A stretch of DNA of 21,139 nt, taken from assembly GCA_021814805.1 (NCBI GenBank), contig JAKAHT010000006.1, positions 9,091 through 30,229 of the forward strand, in the 5' to 3' direction. The notes beneath the pieces are model-generated. The model had not been told where the DNA came from. It searched no databases and worked only from the letters and a program-made list of their open reading frames with translations. The position numbers and the translations under genes were made by a program. Origin of the DNA: a bacterium. Lineage in GTDB: Bacteria > Patescibacteriota > Minisyncoccia > UBA6257 > GWB1-50-10. The stretch's first letter is position 1. Each line of letters opens with the position of its first letter. This document shows, in pieces, positions 7,216-14,744 of this stretch.

Positions 7216-7635
7216 TTACTGACAAACACCTCTCGAAACAGCCGGTGTCGAAGTCATAATTGCAGAGAACCCGTTGCTGTCGACGCAGTAATAACTCGAA
7301 GGACTCGACGACAATCTCGAGTAATAAACATAAGAAGAGACTGTCGTCGAAGCCTGAAGACTGCCGCCGTTATTCGCTATGTCGTTCTGAAGGTTCGTAT
7401 AATTCAGGGATCCGTAAGGCGAAGAATAACTCCCAGTGCTCGGATTGTAATTAACTTCCATTAAATTCCTGACCTGATTCAGGTCGGATATTATCCTTGT
7501 GTCCTGCGCTTTTTTCCTCGAAGGACCTAAGGCCACAAGGAGCACTGCGGAGAGGAGTCCGATCATAGCGATAACGACGAGCATTTCTATGAGCGTGAAA
7601 CCCGATTTGAGACTCCTTTTATTGAAACTCTTCAT
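7216..7635 (-). CDS. pilA: Type IV major-pilin-like protein, second tandem copy
   Basis: A 139-residue pilin with leader MKSFNKRSLKSG and mature start FTLIEMLVVIAMIGLLSA. The first 35 codons around the cleavage site and helix are identical at DNA level to the pilin upstream (106 identical bases), whereas the globular parts differ. The C-terminal YYCVDS...GVCQ pair would form a disulfide loop. It sits 7 bp after the first pilin. No SD precedes the ATG. Expression probably comes from the pilin promoter at 8074-8082. Which of the two copies forms the main fibre cannot be told from sequence. Confidence 0.92.
   Translation of the reverse strand: MKSFNKRSLKSGFTLIEMLVVIAMIGLLSAVLLVALGPSRKKAQDTRIISDLNQVRNLMEVNYNPSTGSYSSPYGSLNYTNLQNDIANNGGSLQASTTVSSYVYYSRLSSSPSSYYCVDSNGFSAIMTSTPAVSRGVCQ
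7502..7607. repeat. 106-bp perfect direct repeat, copy 1 (pilin N-terminal region)
   Basis: These bases are identical to 7911-8016. Both copies encode the prepilin cleavage site, the hydrophobic helix and the start of the following amphipathic stretch. Identity includes every silent position and stops sharply on both sides. Confidence 0.95.
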
Positions 7636-7642
7636 TTTAATT

Positions 7643-8029
7643 TTATTGACAAGTACTGGTTGAAATACCGCTTGAAGAAGCCACTACGCCGGAAAACCCA
7701 GTGCTGTCGACGCAGTAATACGAATTCGAAGCCAAAGCGGAATAAAACCGGTAGGTATTCGTCGTAGTCGCGGAATTCACAGAACCGCCGTTATTTGACA
7801 CATCCGTCACCAGATTAGAAATATCCGGCGAGCCATAAGTGCTGTTGCTCGGATTGTAAGTCGATTCCATCAAACTCCTTATTTGGTTCAAATCGGAAAT
7901 AATCCTGGAATCCTGCGCTTTTTTCCTCGAAGGACCTAAGGCCACAAGGAGCACTGCGGAGAGGAGTCCGATCATAGCGATAACGACGAGCATTTCTATG
8001 AGCGTGAAACCCGATTGTTTTTTCTGCAT
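7643..8029 (-). CDS. pilA: Type IV major-pilin-like protein, first tandem copy
   Basis: A 128-residue pilin, the first gene after the likely pilin promoter and so a good candidate for the main subunit. The leader MQKKQSG is cut before FTLIEMLVVIAMIGLLSA; Glu at +5 is present. After the helix, ALGPSRKKAQDSRIISDLNQIRSLMESTY leads to a small, Ser/Asn/Tyr-rich globular part that ends in YYCVDS...STCQ, a likely disulfide-closed loop. The mature protein of about 121 residues is short for a T4a pilin, as is common in gram-positive and CPR pili. The ATG at 8029 has no close SD; an AGAGG lies more than 20 nt upstream. Confidence 0.94.
   Translation of the reverse strand: MQKKQSGFTLIEMLVVIAMIGLLSAVLLVALGPSRKKAQDSRIISDLNQIRSLMESTYNPSNSTYGSPDISNLVTDVSNNGGSVNSATTTNTYRFYSALASNSYYCVDSTGFSGVVASSSGISTSTCQ
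7911..8016. repeat. 106-bp perfect direct repeat, copy 2 (pilin N-terminal region)
   Basis: Partner of 7502-7607, 409 bp apart. Both are in the same orientation and in the same reading frame of consecutive pilin genes. Confidence 0.95.
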
Positions 8030-8073
8030 TTTTGTTTTTCTAAATTAATTTTCGACCTCTTTTTATTGTACTT

Positions 8074-8082
8074 ATTATAACA
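8074..8082 (-). promoter_or_regulatory. Extended -10 promoter (TGTTATAAT) for the pilin genes
   Basis: The 74-bp gap between pilC and the first pilin is the largest within the pilus train. It contains TGTTATAAT on the minus strand with no recognisable -35, giving a predicted leader of about 38 nt. A separate strong promoter fits the need for far more pilin than assembly proteins. No hairpin terminator is visible after pilC, so read-through is also likely. Confidence 0.6.
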
Positions 8083-8103
8083 TACAAAGACTGAGGAAAA
8101 CCT

Positions 8104-9309
8104 TTAGAAAGTTTGAGACAGGCTGTAGATAGGCAAGAGTATGGAAGCAAAGAGGAATGCTATAATGACACCAATAACCACCATAAGTATCGGCTGAATA
8201 AGCGAAACTAAATTTTCAACGGTATTCTCGACTTCGCGGGAATAAAAATCGTTTATTTTTCCTAGTAAATCTTCCAAACGGCCGGTCGATTCTCCCACGG
8301 AAATAAGTTGGGAAACAAGCGGTGGAAATTCCGGCATGGCAGACAAAGCTTGAGACAAAAGCTTCCCTTTTCTTATTTGTTCGGCGGCATCGTGGAGAAG
8401 CTCCTGATAAATAGTGCTTCCTATAACCCTCGAAGATATCTCAACGGCTTGAGGTATGGTAAGACCTCCTTTTATGAGAACCCTGGCCGATTCGGCAAAT
8501 CTCGAAACATAAAGTTTCTGGAGCATTTTGCCGAGTATCGGTGTCTTAAGCACTATGGTGTCCAAAACAGCCTTACCTTCGTTAGTCTGGAAATAATCAA
8601 CAAGAATCAAAACCACAGCTACGAGCCCTATGACGACTGTCCACCACCACTTCATCATAAAATTACTAACGCCTAAAAGTATTTGAGTAGTTATAGGAAG
8701 AGCCACATGCGATTCCTGAAGTATCGGCGTTATCTGAGGAAAAACCATGGTGACCATTATGATAACGACCACTACGAAAAGGGCAATAATGAAGACCGGA
8801 TAAGTCAAAGCATTTTTTATCTTAGAAACAAGAGCAGTTTGTTTTTCCAGATAATCAGCTAAGAAGTTCAGAACTTCGCTCAAGCGGCCGGTCACCTCGG
8901 CCGATTGGACCATATTGACGTAAAATTCCGAAAATATTCCAGGGTGCCTTCCCAACGACTGCGACAAAGAAAATCCGGCATCTATGTCAGAAGCTATTTC
9001 GTAGATAGCTTCCTTTAAAACCGGCTTGGTTGTTTGCTTATAGAGGTTAGCCAAACTGTCGGACAAGGGGACTTGAGAACCTAAAAGAGTGGAAAATTGC
9101 CTGGTAAAAATCATGAGATCCTGCATCCTGACTCTTTTGAAAAACTCGGAAATCCTGGAAAGCCAGGTATTTTCCACTACCGGCTCTAAACTCAAAACGA
9201 ACAAGCTATGGCTCAAAAGTATGGCCAAGGCCGCTTCACGCGATGACGAATCAACATTACCCACCTGCAGTTCCCCTTCTTTAGTTCTCGCTTTATAAGA
9301 AAACTTCAT
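8104..9309 (-). CDS. pilC: Type IV pilus inner-membrane platform protein PilC
   Basis: The polytopic platform on which PilB and PilT act. It has 401 residues, normal for PilC/GspF. After an N-terminal segment (MKFSYKARTKEGELQVGNVD) come two copies of the GspF domain, at about 65-190 and 265-395. Each copy has the internal motif: SAEVTGRLSEVL (136-147) and SVGESTGRLEDLL (337-349). Hydrophobic segments lie at about 170-190, 222-239 and 372-396. It follows pilT by 14 bp. That gap and the pilT stop contain TATAAT 8 nt before the ATG. No SD is visible. Identification is secure. Confidence 0.96.
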   Translation of the reverse strand: MKFSYKARTKEGELQVGNVDSSSREAALAILLSHSLFVLSLEPVVENTWLSRISEFFKRVRMQDLMIFTRQFSTLLGSQVPLSDSLANLYKQTTKPVLKEAIYEIASDIDAGFSLSQSLGRHPGIFSEFYVNMVQSAEVTGRLSEVLNFLADYLEKQTALVSKIKNALTYPVFIIALFVVVVIIMVTMVFPQITPILQESHVALPITTQILLGVSNFMMKWWWTVVIGLVAVVLILVDYFQTNEGKAVLDTIVLKTPILGKMLQKLYVSRFAESARVLIKGGLTIPQAVEISSRVIGSTIYQELLHDAAEQIRKGKLLSQALSAMPEFPPLVSQLISVGESTGRLEDLLGKINDFYSREVENTVENLVSLIQPILMVVIGVIIAFLFASILLPIYSLSQTF

Positions 9310-9317
9310 GCGTATTA

Positions 9318-9323
9318 ATTATA
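9318..9323 (-). promoter_or_regulatory. TATAAT -10 box directly before pilC
   Basis: TATAAT on the minus strand directly follows the pilT TAG stop, and 8 nt separate it from the pilC ATG at 9309. No TG extension or clear -35 is present. The position relative to the ATG is the same as for the FimT-like gene and the 709-residue surface-protein gene, suggesting a leaderless internal start. Confidence 0.4.
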
Positions 9324-10400
9324 CTATGTTCTTTCGAGAAGAATCCTGAGCTCGGCCGGATTCAACGAGTAAGATTCGGCCTGTTCGAGAGATACTTCTT
9401 TTTTCTTAATGAGATTAACAAGAGATCTGTTCAAGGATATCATTCCTTCTTGAATGCTTGTCTCTATCACCAAGTCTATCTGATAAATTTTTCTCTCGCG
9501 TATCAAATTCCTTATGGCAGCGTTCACTATCATTATTTCCATCGAAGGAATCCTGCCTCCGCCGACTTGAGGTATTAGACGTTCCGAAACTATAGCCACC
9601 AAAGTCGAAGCCAATTGGGAAACTATTTGACCCTGCTGATTGGGAGGAAAACTGTCTATTATTCTGTCTATGGTTTGAGAAGCCGAGTTGGTATGGAGAG
9701 TGGAAAAGACCAAGTGGCCGGTTTCGGCAGCCGTCATAGCGGTCGCAATCGTTTCGGCATCTCTCATTTCTCCTATCATGATAACGTCCGGATCTTGCCT
9801 TAAAACCGCTCGAAGAGCCGAATTGAAAGAAATAGTGTCGGCTCCGACTTCTCTTTGTGAAATAATGCACCGGTCCTGGGAAAATATGTATTCTATAGGA
9901 TCTTCTATGGTTATTATATGATCATTCCTCTTATGGTTTACTTCGTCCAAAAGTGCCGCCAAGGTGGTGGATTTGCCGTGACCGGCCGGGCCGACGACCA
10001 AAATAAAACCTTGATTGAGTTTAGTAAAATCATGAAGTATCGGCGGTAAATTCAACTCTTCCACTGTTTTTATTCTGGCGGGTATGAGACGAAGAGCGGC
10101 GGCCACGAATCCTCTCTGGAAATAAACGTTAACCCGGAATCTGGCCTTATCTTCATAATTGTATGAAAAATCGAGTTGCTTCCTGTCTAAGAAAGAAACT
10201 TTTTGCTCCTCGGTTAACAGGGAAAAAACCAAACCTTCGGCATCTTCTTTGGTGAGTATCGCCTCTTCCGCTATGGGTATCAAAACGCTGTCCACCCTTA
10301 TGGTCGGCCGGCGGCCGACAGCGAGATGAAGATCCGAAGCGTTTTGCTTAGCCGTAATGACAAGTAAATTATTTAATCTTTGTTTATAATCTTGAGCCAT
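9324..10400 (-). CDS. pilT: Type IV pilus retraction ATPase PilT
   Basis: The hexameric cytoplasmic ATPase that powers pilus retraction, needed for twitching and DNA uptake. It has 358 residues. Motifs: ASDLHLAVGRRPTIRVD (21-37); Walker A GPAGHGKS (137-144); Asp box TIEDPIEYIF (164-173); Walker B DPDVIMIGEMRD (203-214); His box TGHLVFSTLHTN (227-238); and the retraction-ATPase signature AIRNLIRERKIYQI (295-308), which separates PilT from PilB. Walker A has PAGH where many PilT have PTGS, still consistent with GxxxxGK[S/T]. It follows pilB by 25 bp, with a possible extended -10 box in the gap. The start at 10400 fits the family N-terminus. Confidence 0.96.
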   Translation of the reverse strand: MAQDYKQRLNNLLVITAKQNASDLHLAVGRRPTIRVDSVLIPIAEEAILTKEDAEGLVFSLLTEEQKVSFLDRKQLDFSYNYEDKARFRVNVYFQRGFVAAALRLIPARIKTVEELNLPPILHDFTKLNQGFILVVGPAGHGKSTTLAALLDEVNHKRNDHIITIEDPIEYIFSQDRCIISQREVGADTISFNSALRAVLRQDPDVIMIGEMRDAETIATAMTAAETGHLVFSTLHTNSASQTIDRIIDSFPPNQQGQIVSQLASTLVAIVSERLIPQVGGGRIPSMEIMIVNAAIRNLIRERKIYQIDLVIETSIQEGMISLNRSLVNLIKKKEVSLEQAESYSLNPAELRILLERT

Positions 10401-10409
10401 CTTTCTTAA

Positions 10410-10418
10410 ATTCTAACA
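10410..10418 (-). promoter_or_regulatory. Possible extended -10 (TGTTAGAAT) before pilT
   Basis: TGTTAGAAT on the minus strand differs by one base from the extended -10 consensus, with 9 nt between it and the pilT ATG at 10400. No -35 is visible. It is listed because its placement repeats that of other genes here. Confidence 0.3.
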
Positions 10419-10425
10419 CAACTCG

Positions 10426-12159
10426 CTATTCCGTTTCTCTTATCACCTCTTCGAGCATCACTTCGCCCTCGAGAGATTTCAAAATTCCGTCTTGCCTCAT
10501 GGTGACCATACCTTGCCTCACTGATTCATCTATCAAAGCTCCTTCCGTAAATCCCCTGCTTATTATATCCGAAAGCTCTCTCGTCATTTTAAATATTTCG
10601 AATACGGCGATGCGGCCCACCACTCCGCGGCCGTTGCAAACCTCGCACTTCGGATCGGGCTCCGCATACCAAGAACTATACGGTTTCTTGTATTTAGCGC
10701 CTTCTGCTTTGGCTTTTTCCGGCAGGTTTTTCAAAGCTTCGTCTATCATTTTCTCGACTTCGCCGGAAACAGGTTTTTGTTTCTTGCACTTGGGGCATAA
10801 TTTTCCAACTAATCTTTGAGCGAGCATCAGATTCAAAGAGGAAGCCAAGAGAAATCCCGGCACTCCCAAATCTATAAGGCGAGGAACGACGCCCAAGGAA
10901 TTGTTGGTGTGAAGAGTGGAAAGCATCAGGTGACCGGTCAAGGCCGCATTCACGGCCAGGTTGGCCGTTTCCGAATCTCTTATTTCACCGACCATTATGA
11001 TGTCGGGATCCTGCCTTAATATCTGCCTCAAGCCGGAAGAAAAATCATAACCTATTTCCGGCTTAACTTGGGATTGGTTTATTCCTTCCATGAAGTATTC
11101 AACCGGATCTTCCAAGGTCACGATGTTCACCGATTCAGAATTAACTTTCTGCATAACAGCATAAAGAGTTGTGGTTTTACCGGATCCGGTGGGACCGGTT
11201 ATTAAAATCATTCCGTAAGGAGAATCCAAAGCGTCCTCCAAAATACCGAAGTTGTAATTATTGAGACCGAGTTCTTGGAGTCCCTTAAGGCCCACCGTCG
11301 GGTCGAGAACGCGGAGAACTACTTTTTCTCCCGAAGGCGTCGGGAAAGTGGCCACCCTGAAATCTATGTCCCGGCCGGCGATAACCGCCCGAAATCTTCC
11401 GTCTTGAGGAATTCTTGTCTCATCGAGTTTAAGTTTAGCGAGCACTTTTATGCGCGAGACTACCGGCTGGCTCAAGGCTATGGGCAAAGACGCCATCTCT
11501 TTCAAGTCGCCGTCCACCCTGAAACGAATTCTTAATCTCAATTTTTGAGGCTCCACATGAATATCTGAGGCCATTTCATCTACTGCTTCTCTCAAAGTGG
11601 AGGCCACTATTTTTATGACCGGCGCCGAGTCTCCGGTACCTCCCTCATCCTCGAGAGAAACAAGCAAAGAATCAGCTTGCTTTACATTGCCCATCTCTTC
11701 GACTGCTGATTCTATTTCATTTTTGTAAGGCGTATATTTTCTCCAAACTGCCGTCAGATCGGACGGCGTCACGATATAAACCCCCAAACTAAGCCTTTCT
11801 TTTTTGGCTATGAATTTCAGAGCTTCTTGGGCCGGGACGTCGTCCGGATGAAGCATTCCGACAACAAGCATGTCGCCGTTTTTCTCTATTGGTATAACCT
11901 TATAGGTTTTGGAAGTGTCTTTAGGTATCAAGGAAATCAAATCGGGGGTCACCTTCGATACTTCCACTTTTCTCCAGGGGATATTCAAAAGTTCGCTCTT
12001 CACTTTAGCCACCGATACTTCGTCGGCTAAGCGACTTTGATAAATCATATCCTCCGCTTTTTCTCCGCGAAGAGAAGCGTCGCGCAAAATCCTGGAGCCC
12101 ATTTGATCCGAAATCAGGTTCTTTTTTATAAGCTCCTTTATAAATTCTTGATCGGTCAT
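10426..12159 (-). CDS. pilB: Type IV pilus extension ATPase PilB
   Basis: The GspE-family hexameric ATPase that drives pilin polymerisation. It has 577 residues from the ATG at 12159; a TTG three bases earlier is possible but unnecessary. The N-terminal domain (about 1-145) resembles the MshEN/GspE-N fold. Then come ASDIHVEPQ (198-206), arginine-finger region RIPQDGRF (250-257), Walker A GPTGSGKT (323-330), Asp box TLEDPVEYF (349-357), Walker B DPDIIMVGEIRD (385-396), and His box TGHLMLSTLHTN (409-420). A tetracysteine zinc site is split by about 46 residues (CPKC 456-459, CEVC 506-509), as in PilB and GspE and not PilT. It is preceded by the pilMNO block. No SD is visible. Confidence 0.97.
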   Translation of the reverse strand: MTDQEFIKELIKKNLISDQMGSRILRDASLRGEKAEDMIYQSRLADEVSVAKVKSELLNIPWRKVEVSKVTPDLISLIPKDTSKTYKVIPIEKNGDMLVVGMLHPDDVPAQEALKFIAKKERLSLGVYIVTPSDLTAVWRKYTPYKNEIESAVEEMGNVKQADSLLVSLEDEGGTGDSAPVIKIVASTLREAVDEMASDIHVEPQKLRLRIRFRVDGDLKEMASLPIALSQPVVSRIKVLAKLKLDETRIPQDGRFRAVIAGRDIDFRVATFPTPSGEKVVLRVLDPTVGLKGLQELGLNNYNFGILEDALDSPYGMILITGPTGSGKTTTLYAVMQKVNSESVNIVTLEDPVEYFMEGINQSQVKPEIGYDFSSGLRQILRQDPDIIMVGEIRDSETANLAVNAALTGHLMLSTLHTNNSLGVVPRLIDLGVPGFLLASSLNLMLAQRLVGKLCPKCKKQKPVSGEVEKMIDEALKNLPEKAKAEGAKYKKPYSSWYAEPDPKCEVCNGRGVVGRIAVFEIFKMTRELSDIISRGFTEGALIDESVRQGMVTMRQDGILKSLEGEVMLEEVIRETE

Positions 12160-12171
12160 CAATTATTGATT

Positions 12172-12462
12172 TTAAAACGGCACGAAAGGATTAGCCCTTC
12201 CGGGAGCCGGCGGAACCAATGAAGGATTGTAATTGGTGGTGAAATATTTTTGAAGTTCATCGACTACCGGACCCGGATTTATCTGCACCTGAGACAAAGT
12301 ATTTATATCTTTCAAATTACCCGGCAAGACCACATCGATGAATTCCGGCTTGTTGAAGAAAATGAAATAAGCGACTGCAAATATAAGGACCACAAAAACC
12401 ACTACTACTATGAGATTCAGCCAATTGACCGGTTTTTTCTCTTCTTGAACTATGATAGCCAT
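12172..12462 (-). CDS. Small single-pass membrane protein in the PilP position
   Basis: A protein of 96 residues that I cannot assign with certainty. It has a short charged cytoplasmic tail (MAIIVQEEKKPVNW), one transmembrane helix at about 15-36, and a short extracytoplasmic part ending NPSLVPPAPGRANPFVPF at the stop codon. It starts one base after the pilO stop and ends 9 bp before pilB. In the pilMNOP order this is where pilP would be. Canonical PilP is a longer lipoprotein with a conserved RDPF-type motif, so the terminal NPFVPF may be a remnant or analogue, but no lipobox Cys or beta domain exists. The ATG at 12462 was chosen because a longer reading would lie inside pilO. Confidence 0.75.
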   Translation of the reverse strand: MAIIVQEEKKPVNWLNLIVVVVFVVLIFAVAYFIFFNKPEFIDVVLPGNLKDINTLSQVQINPGPVVDELQKYFTTNYNPSLVPPAPGRANPFVPF

Positions 12463-12463
12463 T

Positions 12464-13036
12464 TTAGTTTTCTTGATAAAAAGTATTGACGGTGAGCTCG
12501 AGCGAATATAAAGGCGAGCTGCCCGTGGCTTGGCCGACCGGCTTGAAATCCAAGGAAGAAACATTTATCACTCTCGCATTGGATTCAAGCGAATTCAAAA
12601 ATTGCTTTATCGAATCATATGTACCAACGACCCCCAGATTCACGACCACCGTGCCCATCCTTTTCGTGAGCGGCTGCGCTGCCGGAGATAATGAATTATT
12701 CAATTTTATGTCGAGTGATTGAACATTGGCTTGGGAATTGCCGGAAATGGCATACCACTGATTCAGAGCCTGTGTAATGCCAGGACCTATGGGCATTCCC
12801 AAGGAAAGAGACTCCTGGAGGGCGGTGGCATTTTGGAATTGACCTATCAGTTTAGAAACCTGAGCAACGGCATTCTTCTGGCTCTGATAAGCGTTATTTT
12901 TTGAAGCCACCTCGGCTTGCAGTTCGCTTGCCGTACCCATCTCAGGTTGAATAAGATTGGTATAAACGATAAAAGAGGCTATCAAAAAGAAGACCGAGAA
13001 CAATATGCTTAACGCTCTTTTGGTTGAACCTTTCAT
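12464..13036 (-). CDS. pilO: PilO-like pilus alignment protein
   Basis: A 190-residue bitopic membrane protein. Residues 1-7 are cytoplasmic, a helix spans about 8-27 (RALSILFSVFFLIASFIVY), then comes a coiled-coil-like stretch (TASELQAEVASKNNAYQSQKNAVAQV, about 35-60) and a ferredoxin-like C-terminal domain (about 95-190) containing GTYDSIKQFLNSLE, a pattern common in PilO. With PilN it would form the heterodimer linking cytoplasmic PilM to the outside. It lies two bases after pilN and one base before the small PilP-position gene. Sequence similarity in this family is low, so the call rests on topology plus gene order. Confidence 0.82.
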   Translation of the reverse strand: MKGSTKRALSILFSVFFLIASFIVYTNLIQPEMGTASELQAEVASKNNAYQSQKNAVAQVSKLIGQFQNATALQESLSLGMPIGPGITQALNQWYAISGNSQANVQSLDIKLNNSLSPAAQPLTKRMGTVVVNLGVVGTYDSIKQFLNSLESNARVINVSSLDFKPVGQATGSSPLYSLELTVNTFYQEN

Positions 13037-13038
13037 TT

Positions 13039-13611
13039 TTATATTGGCTTGGATAAATAGCTTGGATTAAAAGTCAGGTTGATAGTGAAAGAAGTGTTGC
13101 CACCCGGATTGAAATTCATGCTGGTCAAAACCGCATTGGACAGTTCGGGTGCTCCTTCAAACTGAGATATCTGCTCGGCGAGAGTTTGAAGAGAAGAAGC
13201 TTGTCCGGTAAGCTGCAGCTTGTAATTATTGCTGTCGAACTGAGCTTCGGAATAATAGACCTGAGGCAGCGTGTTTTTTTCGAGGAACGGGAAAATATTT
13301 CCGGTGAAGAAGTGGCTACCTAAAGCTTTTTGAAGATTCACTATTTGAGAGTAAATGGCGATGAATTTTTGCTGATCCTCCTGGCTGATTGAATTGGAAA
13401 GCTGAGTCAGGCTTCCGTCCAAGCTTGCCGACCTGGATTTCAAATAATTCTCATAACCCACCTTGAGGCCGAAATAAACCAAAAGAGCAAAGGCAAAAAG
13501 GAGGACAGAAAAAACAAAAAGACGCCACGGCGTGCCGATAGTGGGCGGCGAATTCAAAAATTGTTCACTCGCTCCTATATTGGAATTTGTCCTGTTTTGA
13601 TCAATTTCCAT
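13039..13611 (-). CDS. pilN: PilN-like pilus alignment protein
   Basis: A 190-residue bitopic protein with an unusually long cytoplasmic tail of about 29 residues, a helix at about 30-50 (LFVFSVLLFAFALLVYFGL), a helical stretch to about 100, and a beta-containing domain that includes YKLQLTGQASSLQTLAEQISQFE, typical of PilN. Canonical PilN begins with an INLLPxR-type motif that binds PilM. Here the tail (MEIDQNRTNSNIGASEQFLN...) has no clear match, although it directly follows pilM (9 bp). The call is based on order, topology and the C-terminal pattern. Confidence 0.8.
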   Translation of the reverse strand: MEIDQNRTNSNIGASEQFLNSPPTIGTPWRLFVFSVLLFAFALLVYFGLKVGYENYLKSRSASLDGSLTQLSNSISQEDQQKFIAIYSQIVNLQKALGSHFFTGNIFPFLEKNTLPQVYYSEAQFDSNNYKLQLTGQASSLQTLAEQISQFEGAPELSNAVLTSMNFNPGGNTSFTINLTFNPSYLSKPI

Positions 13612-13620
13612 AACTTATGA

Positions 13621-14721
13621 CTATTGAAAATACTTCTCAGCCAAGCCTATGGCTGTCGGAAGTTCGTTGTTTAACCGACCGAGTATCGGCTCCAGCTTTA
13701 AATCATAGGATATCTTTCTGAAGAGATTCGGCTTGGCTTCGATAAGACCCGTTTGTTTTGCAAAGTATCTGCCTATACCTATCAAATTGGCTCCCCCTCC
13801 GACCATCATCAATCTCTTCACTTCCCGGCCGTATCTTCTCTTAAAAACTTCCGCGACATGATTTACTTCTTGTATTATAACATCCAAAAAAGGAATAGTT
13901 AATGTTGATAACTCCGATTCCGGACCATCCGAAGATAAACCCTTCCTTCTTTTCAGTTCTTCGGCACGCATGGAGGTTATCCCGAGACTCCTAGCCACCG
14001 ACTGAGTAAGATGAATACCGCTGTAATCGGTTTCCCCGCTTATCTCAAGCTGTCCCCTGGAAGCCACGAATATGTCAGTGCTTTCAGCTCCGATATCTAC
14101 TATCACTGTTTCATCGTCTCCCGAATCCATAAGACTTCTCACAATGGGCAGACCGTCGAACTCCAGAGCCACGAGTCTCAAGCCGGCTTCTTTAAAAACA
14201 TTCTTATATTTTTGGATCAGATTCTTGGAAATACCCACAACAAAAACATGCTGGAATTTTTGACCTGATTCATTTTGAAATTCATCTATTTTGAACCAAT
14301 CAACCATGACTTCCTGGACCGGAATGGGTATATACTGGGGGGCTTGGAAAGAAACGGCCTTGGCCGTTTCAGTGGGCGATAAAAGAGGCATGTCTATGAC
14401 CGTGGAAAAAGAAGAAAAAGAAGGTATCGAAGCCGTGGCCAATTTTGTTTTAGGCTTCATCTCGTTAATTAGTATTTTAAGAACATCGGAAGTATCTTTT
14501 TCCACTATGGTAAGCGAACTGGTTTGAATGGCTTTGTTCGGATGGTTTAAGTAGCTTTTGGTTTCCAATATACCGTAGTTTACAAGACTATAGCGCCCGT
14601 TTTTTTCACTGACTTCGGCTATCTTTATGGACGCCGTACCGATGTCGACGCCCAGAATAGCTCTTCCTTTGAAAAAATTCAGGATGTCGCTGAAAAAATC
14701 AGATACGAAATTAAGTTTCAT
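13621..14721 (-). CDS. pilM: Type IV pilus actin-like ATPase PilM
   Basis: The cytoplasmic actin-fold protein that anchors the PilN/PilO complex. It has 366 residues, usual for PilM. Nucleotide-binding signatures: phosphate 1 LGVDIGTASIKIAEV (23-37), phosphate 2 VIVDIGAESTDIFV (206-219), and adenosine motif RLMMVGGGANLIG (303-315). FGH-type region EFDGLPIVRSL (187-197) and GEKYF-like end (AEKYFQ) also fit. It is the first gene of the pilus train and diverges from comF over 23 bp. A TATAAC string 4 nt before the ATG could be its -10 box, giving an essentially leaderless message. No SD is present. Confidence 0.95.
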   Translation of the reverse strand: MKLNFVSDFFSDILNFFKGRAILGVDIGTASIKIAEVSEKNGRYSLVNYGILETKSYLNHPNKAIQTSSLTIVEKDTSDVLKILINEMKPKTKLATASIPSFSSFSTVIDMPLLSPTETAKAVSFQAPQYIPIPVQEVMVDWFKIDEFQNESGQKFQHVFVVGISKNLIQKYKNVFKEAGLRLVALEFDGLPIVRSLMDSGDDETVIVDIGAESTDIFVASRGQLEISGETDYSGIHLTQSVARSLGITSMRAEELKRRKGLSSDGPESELSTLTIPFLDVIIQEVNHVAEVFKRRYGREVKRLMMVGGGANLIGIGRYFAKQTGLIEAKPNLFRKISYDLKLEPILGRLNNELPTAIGLAEKYFQ

Positions 14722-14744
14722 TTGCGTTATAATTTTAACACATA
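14722..14744. promoter_or_regulatory. 23-bp divergent pilM/comF intergenic region with overlapping -10 boxes
   Basis: The whole space between the two start codons is 23 bp. Its plus strand has TATAAT (14728-14733), 11 nt before the comF ATG. Its minus strand has TATAAC (14731-14726), 4 nt before the pilM ATG. The -35 regions would fall inside the opposing genes and are not recognisable. Both messages would have almost no leader, and the two polymerases would compete for the same bases. Confidence 0.4.

Noticed and set aside
7502..8016. Repeated blocks as a CRISPR or mobile element
   Set aside because: There are only two copies, both in frame in pilin genes, encoding the conserved prepilin helix.
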